Assembly (NCBI GenBank): GCA_963812775.1
Contig: CAWEWH010000002.1
Span: forward strand, 1 to 64,000
DNA length: 64,000 bases
Direction: 5' to 3'
DNA from: CAWEWH01 sp963812775
GTDB lineage: Bacteria > Pseudomonadota > Alphaproteobacteria > Rhizobiales > Beijerinckiaceae
Numbering within the stretch: position 1 is the stretch's first letter; each line of letters starts with the position of its first letter. The notes beneath the pieces were generated by a model. It did no database searches. It worked only from the letters and a program-made list of their open reading frames with translations, and had not been told where the DNA came from. The translations under genes and the position numbers were made by a program. Shown piece by piece: positions 59,826 through 64,000 of the stretch.

Positions 59826-59866
59826 AGGGCCGCTCAAGGGTCACGACCCAGGCGGCCCTTTTGTTT
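59826..59866 (+). terminator. Intrinsic terminator with no gene before it
   Basis: GGGCCGC at 59827-59833 pairs with GCGGCCC at 59852-59858, with an inner GGGTC/GACCC stem, followed by TTTTGTTTG. It points along the plus strand. No coding gene precedes it on that strand, and just upstream there is another hairpin (CCCGC...GCGGG near 59792-59810). This suggests the 3' end of a small RNA of up to about 200 bases. Confidence 0.6.
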
Positions 59867-59903
59867 GTCACGCCGAACAGCGTCTAATGCTTAGCTCACG
59901 GGT

Positions 59904-59977
59904 CGTAAGAAGCGTCCCGACCGATCCTGAGACAAACTGTCGTAAGAAGCGTCCCGACCGATCCTGAGACAAACTAT
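59904..59977. repeat. 37-base tandem duplication
   Basis: Two back-to-back 37-base copies (59904-59940 and 59941-59977), each beginning CGTAAGAAGCGTCCCGACC, differ at only one position (G or A, second last). No further copies were seen in the window. Near-identity means a recent event or an assembly artefact. It does not sit in a recognisable gene. Confidence 0.8.
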
Positions 59978-60274
59978 CGTGTGTTTGGTGTTTCGCCTCT
60001 GTCCTCGTGGCATCGTGATCGTGCCAGAGATCGCAACGCGACTGAGGTCGTCGTGACGGGACCGGTCTCTTGCTCTGCTTGAGAATCACGCAGCTGATTT
60101 GAAGCCGCCGCAACGGCTTGCATCTCATGACGCTCGAGAAATGCAGTTGCTCTGACCTTGCGGAGCAGACCGCATGGCAACTCGCGAAGCATCGAGCGGA
60201 TCTGGCGGTATCGATCCCGTGCCGTCATCCCTCTGCGCTGCGTCGCACTCCGCCAGCAAAAGGATATTATTGTC

Positions 60275-61678
60275 GTGTCGGTAGCTCCGCTTTTCCAAGC
60301 TCCTTCGAGCCCCCAGACCACCAGCCAAGAAGCCTTCGAACGCGAGGTTGCGGCGCGCTTTGGGCTCGTTCCAAATTTTTTCCGCTCCGCGCCAGACGCC
60401 CCTTTGGTCATACGGGAACTGTGGCTGTTCGCGAAGTCAGCCTATCTGGACACCCCCATTCCAACGCTCTTCAAGGAGCGCCTTTTTGTCTACCTGTCCC
60501 GCTTCTGCGAAGTTCGCTATTGCATCACCCGGCACTGCGGCTTCTTGTTAGGCTTCGGCCGGGCAGCCGGTGACCTCGATGCGCCAAGAATGACGATCGA
60601 CCAGGTCATTCGTTTGCTGCAGCGGCCCATCGAAAGCGCGGAACACACGGGGGCGGCGCTTGCCCGCCTCGAAGCCACCGAAGAACCGACCGGTTGGCCG
60701 TTGCCCGAAACTTCGTCCGAGAACGATCTGCTCACGGCCGCTACCATGCTTTTTCTTCAGCCGGCGCGGGCCGAGCGAGCGAAGCGGGCATTGCGTATTG
60801 GCCTCGGCGGCGAAAAATTCGAGCTGCTGGTTGGGCTTCTGACTTTCATCCGGTCGGCGCACTACTGGACCGTCATGCACCCGGAGCTCGCCTTTGAAGA
60901 CGACGTGAAGGAATTGTTGCGCGAGCATGAGGAGCTCGCCCGGTTGTTGTTGGAGGACACCGAGGCTGGCCAATGCGAGATGGGAGCGCGGCTTTTCGAG
61001 GAGCTCGAGTTTCTGCGCGATCTCAACGAGCGAAAGGAACTCGAAAAGGCGAAGCGCGCACTCGAAGAAAGCGGGCGACAAAAGGACCTGTTGCTGAAGG
61101 AGGTCGATCACCGGGTCAAGAACAGCTTGCAGATTGTCGCGAGCCTTCTGCATCTGCAGGCCAAAACTGCGGGCGCCGCGGCACGTCAGTTCCAGAGTGC
61201 CGCAGCGCGCGTTGGAGCCATCGCCGCCGTTCACGAGCAGCTTCACAATCATGACGACGTCGGCTCTGTGGCGCTTGATCGCTACCTCGTTGAGCTCTGC
61301 AAGGGGATTGGATCTGCCGCGAGCAGTCCCGACCAGGCTTGGCCACTTGTCGTCGATGCCGAGCCGCTCATTGTCGCCACCGACGTTGCAGTGCCCCTCG
61401 CACTCATCGTGAACGAGCTGGTCTCGAACGCTCTTCAACATTCAAAACTGATCGGCGAAGGCGGGGGGATCCGTATACTGCTCAGAACCCATCCGGGCAG
61501 TTTTGAAGTAAGTGTTGCAGACCCGGGGGTTGGTCCCGCCGCCGACCAACTCAATGCCGGGCTAGGCACGCGAATCGTTGAAACGCTGGCTCGTCAAATT
61601 GGCGCGACGGTCACGAGGGAACGCTCGACGGCAAGTTACAAGGTCGCAATCGCGGTCCCGCACCGCGAGGGCGCGTAA
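60275..61678 (+). CDS. Sensor kinase with AhpD/CMD-like N-terminus and HisKA_2 kinase domain
   Basis: A 467-residue protein. Residues about 18-245 resemble an AhpD/carboxymuconolactone-decarboxylase-like helical domain: ARFGLVPNFFRSAPDAPLVI, then LFKERLFVYLSRFCEVRYCI and TRHCGF, where Y-C-x3-H recalls the AhpD active-site block. After a charged helix the HisKA_2 box LLLKEVDHRVKNSLQIVASL (near residue 275) holds the phospho-His. The ATPase follows with IVNELVSNALQHSK, SVADPGVGPAADQ and GLGTRIVETLARQIG. It has no membrane segment. The GTG at 60275 follows AAAAGGAT. The family type is used in alphaproteobacterial general stress signalling; redox or peroxide sensing is inferred. Confidence 0.8.
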   Translation: MSVAPLFQAPSSPQTTSQEAFEREVAARFGLVPNFFRSAPDAPLVIRELWLFAKSAYLDTPIPTLFKERLFVYLSRFCEVRYCITRHCGFLLGFGRAAGDLDAPRMTIDQVIRLLQRPIESAEHTGAALARLEATEEPTGWPLPETSSENDLLTAATMLFLQPARAERAKRALRIGLGGEKFELLVGLLTFIRSAHYWTVMHPELAFEDDVKELLREHEELARLLLEDTEAGQCEMGARLFEELEFLRDLNERKELEKAKRALEESGRQKDLLLKEVDHRVKNSLQIVASLLHLQAKTAGAAARQFQSAAARVGAIAAVHEQLHNHDDVGSVALDRYLVELCKGIGSAASSPDQAWPLVVDAEPLIVATDVAVPLALIVNELVSNALQHSKLIGEGGGIRILLRTHPGSFEVSVADPGVGPAADQLNAGLGTRIVETLARQIGATVTRERSTASYKVAIAVPHREGA

Positions 61679-61762
61679 GCGGCCTCCCGCGAGCGCGGCA
61701 AAGGTGCAGCGCGCCTCACTGCGTGCAGCCGGGGCGCAAGGAACTCCGGCGCACTGTCCCGG

Positions 61763-62188
61763 TTGATGAATGAGTTCCTCAGACGTTGCCTGCAGCATTG
61801 GCGTTCGCGGGATACAACACCTGCGCCGGGCATGTGCATGAGGGTGGCAGCAGCAAGCGCTGCGATGATGGTGGTGCCTGTGCCGAACACTTCCTGGGAC
61901 TCTCGCGGCAAACTGGCGGCCTTGGCAGGCGTGGCACCGCCGCTAAGACAGACATTTGCCAGTATCACCAACCAACCGCTCCCTCTTGCGATGCGACACC
62001 TCCTGCGCGCGATCGCTCCGAAGGCATATCCGCAGTCGCTCACCGGAACTGTGGAGAAGACGGCCAGGATGCGCAGAAATGCCAGGCCAACACGCACATC
62101 CATTCAGGCGGTCGCGGTCTTGGCGGGCATCGCTGTGCTCGTCACAGTGGCTCTCATGCGACAGGGCTCCATGTCTCGGCGAAAATAA
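61763..62188 (+). CDS. Doubtful hypothetical protein with C-terminal helix
   Basis: An open frame of 141 codons. The first two thirds look like low-information sequence, while the C-terminus has a basic stretch then IQAVAVLAGIAVLVTVALM, a plausible membrane helix, and a SRRK end. It lacks a ribosome-binding site, and a long minus-strand frame overlaps it. It could be a small membrane protein starting at one of the later ATGs, or not a gene at all. Confidence 0.25.
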   Translation: MMNEFLRRCLQHWRSRDTTPAPGMCMRVAAASAAMMVVPVPNTSWDSRGKLAALAGVAPPLRQTFASITNQPLPLAMRHLLRAIAPKAYPQSLTGTVEKTARMRRNARPTRTSIQAVAVLAGIAVLVTVALMRQGSMSRRK

Positions 62189-62322
62189 CCCACCTTAGGG
62201 TTGCCGCAGTACGCAGAGCCGGCCAATGGCTCTCCGTCGCGTCGACGGCTCAGCCGTCGCTTGATCCTCGCGCCGGCAACAGTGTCATAGTGCCGCGACT
62301 TGAAAATGCCAGTTCGCAGTGC

Positions 62323-62347
62323 GGAACTGGCCAATTGCTCGCCCGTT
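62323..62347 (+). promoter_or_regulatory. Sigma-EcfG-type promoter of the phasin gene
   Basis: GGAAC at 62323-62327, a 16-base spacer and CGTT at 62344-62347 match the GGAAC-N16/17-CGTT consensus of the alphaproteobacterial general stress sigma factor EcfG. It ends 60 bases upstream of the phasin start, a normal distance with a short leader. Confidence 0.7.
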
Positions 62348-62406
62348 GACCTGCATCATCTGACCGACCCCGACCTAACAACCCAGAAACTCAGGGAGGC
62401 GAACTC

Positions 62407-62880
62407 ATGGCTGAGACAGACCTGAAGAAGATACGAGACAAAGCACGAGAAGGCTTGCACGAAGCGGCAGATGCTGCATCTGACGCGACGCAACGCGCTG
62501 CCGGCGTGGCGGACGACAACGCTCGAACGTTTGCCGAAATGTCCACCGTTCTGGCTTCGAGCTTTCAGGAGATTTCCCGTGAGTGGTGGACCCTCACCCA
62601 GAACCGCCTGAAAACGAATCTGGAATTATCAAACAAGCTGCTCAGCTGCCGCACTGTGCCAGATGCACTAGCGGTCCAGGGCGAGTTGGCCAAAGCCAAT
62701 ATTGATCAGTTTTTGAACGATACGCGCCGGCTCATGGAGCTGTGGATGAACGGAATGGGCAAGATGACCAGACACATTGAAGCCGGCGCCGAGCGCGTCA
62801 CAAGTTCAGGTCCGGCGTGCTGCATAGAGGTCACGGACGACATCATCATCGGACGTGAGTGCGCCGCTTTCTCCATCTGA
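62407..62880 (+). CDS. Phasin-family protein
   Basis: A 157-residue amphipathic helical protein matching phasin_2: an Ala/Asp-rich N-terminus (KAREGLHEAADAASDATQRA), VLASSFQEISREWWTLTQNR in the middle and ALAVQGELAKANIDQFLNDT before a helical end. Phasins coat polyhydroxyalkanoate granules; some are induced in stress. The start follows AGGGAGGCG. The C-terminal 20 residues (ending RECAAFSI) contain two Cys pairs and look less conserved. A stress-type promoter lies just upstream. Confidence 0.8.
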   Translation: MAETDLKKIRDKAREGLHEAADAASDATQRAAGVADDNARTFAEMSTVLASSFQEISREWWTLTQNRLKTNLELSNKLLSCRTVPDALAVQGELAKANIDQFLNDTRRLMELWMNGMGKMTRHIEAGAERVTSSGPACCIEVTDDIIIGRECAAFSI

Positions 62881-62883
62881 CTG

Positions 62884-62901
62884 AGCTTGCGCGCGCAAGC
62901 T
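62884..62901. repeat. Perfect 18-base palindrome after the phasin stop
   Basis: AGCTTGCGCGCGCAAGCT lies three bases after the phasin stop codon, with a partial further copy (AAGCTTGC) immediately downstream. With no T-run it is more likely a transcript-end hairpin processed or protected, or a protein site, than a classic terminator. Confidence 0.55.
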
Positions 62902-63011
62902 GAAGCTTGCAACGGGACAATCCCGCCATAGGCCCGCAAGCACGGCCCCGTCTCCGCCATTGCGGAGCGGGGTCCATCCCCTGGCAAAGGCGGTGAGCGG
63001 ACCGCGCGGCG

Positions 63012-63036
63012 GGAACAGAAGCAGTCCGAGCGCGTT
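63012..63036 (+). promoter_or_regulatory. Second sigma-EcfG-type promoter
   Basis: GGAAC at 63012-63016, a 16-base spacer and CGTT at 63033-63036 match the same general stress consensus as the site at 62323. It lies about 90 bases upstream of the small secreted protein gene, with an intrinsic terminator in between. Confidence 0.68.
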
Positions 63037-63073
63037 GGTTCGGTACAGGCGTCAGAATACCCACTCGGGTCAG

Positions 63074-63095
63074 AGCCCCCACTTGGGGGCTTTTT
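63074..63095 (+). terminator. Intrinsic terminator inside a leader region
   Basis: AGCCCCC pairs with GGGGGCT around an ACTT loop, followed by TTTT and then CATTG. It is a textbook terminator. It lies between the stress-type promoter ending at 63036 and the gene starting at 63128, and also about 190 bases after the phasin stop. It could end the phasin transcript, or cut short a leader RNA of about 50 bases. Confidence 0.8.
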
Positions 63096-63127
63096 CATTG
63101 CGACAATCGCGCGCCAGAAGGAAACCA

Positions 63128-63440
63128 ATGCGTCACATTATGACTATTGCGGCCGCTGCCAGCTTGCTCGCCGCCCCTGCATTTGCCCAGAACCCGCCGG
63201 CGAAGTCCGGACCCGGTAACGCCGCCGTCAACACCCAGAAGGGCAACGATGCCGCTCCCGTGGAGGGAGCCAACAGTTTCACCGAAGGCCAGGCCAAGTC
63301 GAAGCTCGAGTTCGAATGGCTTCACCAACGTGTCGGCGCTGAAGAAGGACGATGCCGGCATTTGGCGCGGAAAGGCTGAGAAGAATGCCAAAGCCATGGA
63401 CGTCAGTATCGATTTCAAGGGCAACGTCATCTCGAGGTAG
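63128..63440 (+). CDS. Small secreted PepSY-like protein (one frameshift)
   Basis: About 103 residues after correction. A signal peptide MRHIMTIAAAASLLAAPAFA is followed by a Pro/Ala/Gly/Asn-rich linker and then EGANSFTEGQAKSKLES, the block NGFTNVSALKKDDAGIWRGK, and AMDVSIDFKGNVISR. One extra T near 63313 breaks the frame; removing it restores the conserved domain to the stop at 63440. Such small periplasmic proteins with a G-F-x-x-V-x-x-L-x-x-D-x-x-G-x-W-x-G pattern are frequent in Rhizobiales beside stress genes. The function is unknown. Confidence 0.7.
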
Positions 63441-63500
63441 TCGGTCGCTCATAGCGATCTCGCTCGCACGCACTCGTTCACTCACAAGGAAAGACATTTT

Positions 63501-64000
63501 ATGACCATTACAATCACGCGCTTGTTTGACGACTACGCCTCGGCCACCAAGGCCGTACAGGCGCTCGAAGGGGCTGGCGTCGCGCACAGTGATATCAGCA
63601 TCGTCGCCAGCAACGCCGACAACTGGTACACCGACAAAGGCACCGGTTCTGCACCGCGCGCTACCACAAGCACCGGCAAAGTAGACCGCGACGGTGACGG
63701 CGTCGACGATCGCGCCGAGGGTGCCGCCAAGGGCGCCGGCGTCGGCGCTGCCGTCGGCGGCACCGCAGGTCTGCTCGCGGGTCTCGGCCTTCTCGCCATT
63801 CCGGGCCTTGGTCCGGTCGTCGCCGCGGGCTGGCTTATCGCGACAGCCGCAGGCGCAGTGGCCGGTGGTGCCACCGGTGGCGTTGTCGGCGCGCTCACGC
63901 AGGCAGGGGTCAGCAAGGAGGACGCGGCAGTTTACGCCGAAGGCGTGCGCCGCGGCGGCACGCTGGTCACCGCGCGCGTCCCGGATGCCGATCGTGCCCG
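63501..64000 (+). CDS. General-stress-protein-like membrane protein, cut by right edge
   Basis: The start ATG at 63501 has AAGGAAAG upstream. The visible 166 residues begin MTITITRLFDDYASATKAVQ, a ferredoxin-like fold of the heat-induced stress protein YflT/17M type. A charged linker with a calcium-like KVDRDGDGVDDRAEG follows. Then comes a long Gly/Ala-rich hydrophobic hairpin (GVGAAVGGTAGLLAGLGLLA, PGLGPVVAAGWLIATAAGAV), then VSKEDAAVYAEGVRRGGTLV. Such glycine-zipper-like proteins are common stress-induced membrane proteins. It lies 60 bases after the small secreted protein gene and may share its promoter. Confidence 0.78.
   Translation, partial: MTITITRLFDDYASATKAVQALEGAGVAHSDISIVASNADNWYTDKGTGSAPRATTSTGKVDRDGDGVDDRAEGAAKGAGVGAAVGGTAGLLAGLGLLAIPGLGPVVAAGWLIATAAGAVAGGATGGVVGALTQAGVSKEDAAVYAEGVRRGGTLVTARVPDADRA

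Larger units (their letters stand above)
59604..60274. other. 671-base intergenic region with terminator, duplication and possible small RNA
   Basis: It lies between the groESL promoter and the kinase gene. It contains GGAAC at 59629-59633 with TGTT 17 bases later (a weak stress-promoter-like pair), a plus-strand intrinsic terminator at 59826-59866, and a 37-base tandem duplication at 59904-59977. Minus-strand open frames at 59868-60128 and 59974-60411 have no recognisable domain and no convincing ribosome-binding site, so I do not call them genes. Confidence 0.45.
61679..62406. other. 728-base region of uncertain content before the phasin gene
   Basis: It contains one doubtful open frame (61763-62188, listed separately), a perfect seven-base-pair hairpin CGACGGC-TCA-GCCGTCG at 62243-62259 without a T-run, and the stress-type promoter at 62323-62347. 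A further GGAAC at 61740-61744 is followed 16 bases later by GGTT, one mismatch from the same promoter type. Nothing else is recognisable. Confidence 0.45.

Noticed and set aside
59904..59977. CRISPR-like repeat
   Set aside because: The two 37-base copies are directly adjacent with no spacer, and there are no cas genes.
59974..60411. 145-codon minus-strand open frame opposite the kinase start
   Set aside because: It overlaps the 5' end of a well-supported kinase gene and contains no recognisable domain.
61636..62103. 155-codon minus-strand open frame
   Set aside because: It overlaps the kinase 3' end, has low-information sequence and no start signal.

Overview
The window is a high-GC bacterial contig in two unequal parts. 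Positions 1 to about 3,050 carry three damaged surface-glycan genes: the C-terminal end of a YfhO-like membrane protein, an FkbM-like methyltransferase-type protein and an O-antigen ligase. They read best as actinobacterial, of the Thermoleophilia/Solirubrobacter kind. From about 3,070 onward everything fits an alphaproteobacterium of the order Hyphomicrobiales (Xanthobacteraceae or Bradyrhizobiaceae relatives). Evidence is the Usg and ExoD proteins, the cox-type molybdenum hydroxylase maturation genes, the sfsA / cinA-like / map / radC neighbourhood, CIRCE-controlled groESL, a phasin, sigma-EcfG type promoters and a REP-like palindrome typical of this order. The simplest reading is a chimeric assembly join near 3,040-3,080.

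Layout after the join: (1) 3.1-7.7 kb, a tightly coupled maturation operon for molybdenum hydroxylases (CoxE-like VWA protein, two XdhC-family proteins with a LysE exporter between them, a molybdopterin-binding protein, a MocA-like transferase). (2) 7.9-12.5 kb, usg, exoD, a PcfJ-like gene and a CHASE4-like/GGDEF/EAL enzyme. (3) 12.6-16.7 kb on the minus strand, a complete Anbu proteasome-relative operon: circularly permuted ATP-grasp, alpha-E protein, transglutaminase-like protease, Anbu. (4) 17-33.2 kb, a catabolic region: two Baeyer-Villiger-type monooxygenases, SDRs, a hotdog hydratase, a thiolase with its DUF35 partner, an LLM-type oxidoreductase, a Rieske protein beside a probably lanthanide-dependent PQQ dehydrogenase, a two-subunit molybdenum hydroxylase, RidA and an amidohydrolase. 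The maturation genes of (1) could serve the molybdenum hydroxylase of (4). (5) 34-38.4 kb, an RND efflux pair. (6) 38.4-45.3 kb, SDR, radC, map, FkbM, fasciclin, sfsA, cinA-like, DUF1697 and a TrhA/hemolysin III protein. (7) 45.5-57.4 kb, a CPA2 antiporter, an ABC exporter, an ArsR regulator, a threonine-dehydratase-like enzyme, an MFS pump, a diguanylate cyclase, a membrane-anchored alpha/beta hydrolase and a thioesterase. (8) 57.4-64 kb, groEL/groES under CIRCE, then a stress block: an AhpD-like/HisKA_2 kinase, a phasin, a small secreted protein and a general-stress membrane protein cut by the right edge.

Single-base frameshifts are common and clustered (1-3, 13-16.7 and 18.6-23.7 kb, with isolated cases near 5.2, 25.6, 44.8, 56.0 and 63.3 kb). 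In almost every damaged gene the frame-corrected length and motifs match an intact family member. Most are therefore probably uncorrected sequencing errors rather than pseudogenes, and coordinates in those regions span the whole frame-corrected gene.

No rRNA, tRNA, CRISPR array, complete insertion sequence or replication origin was recognised.
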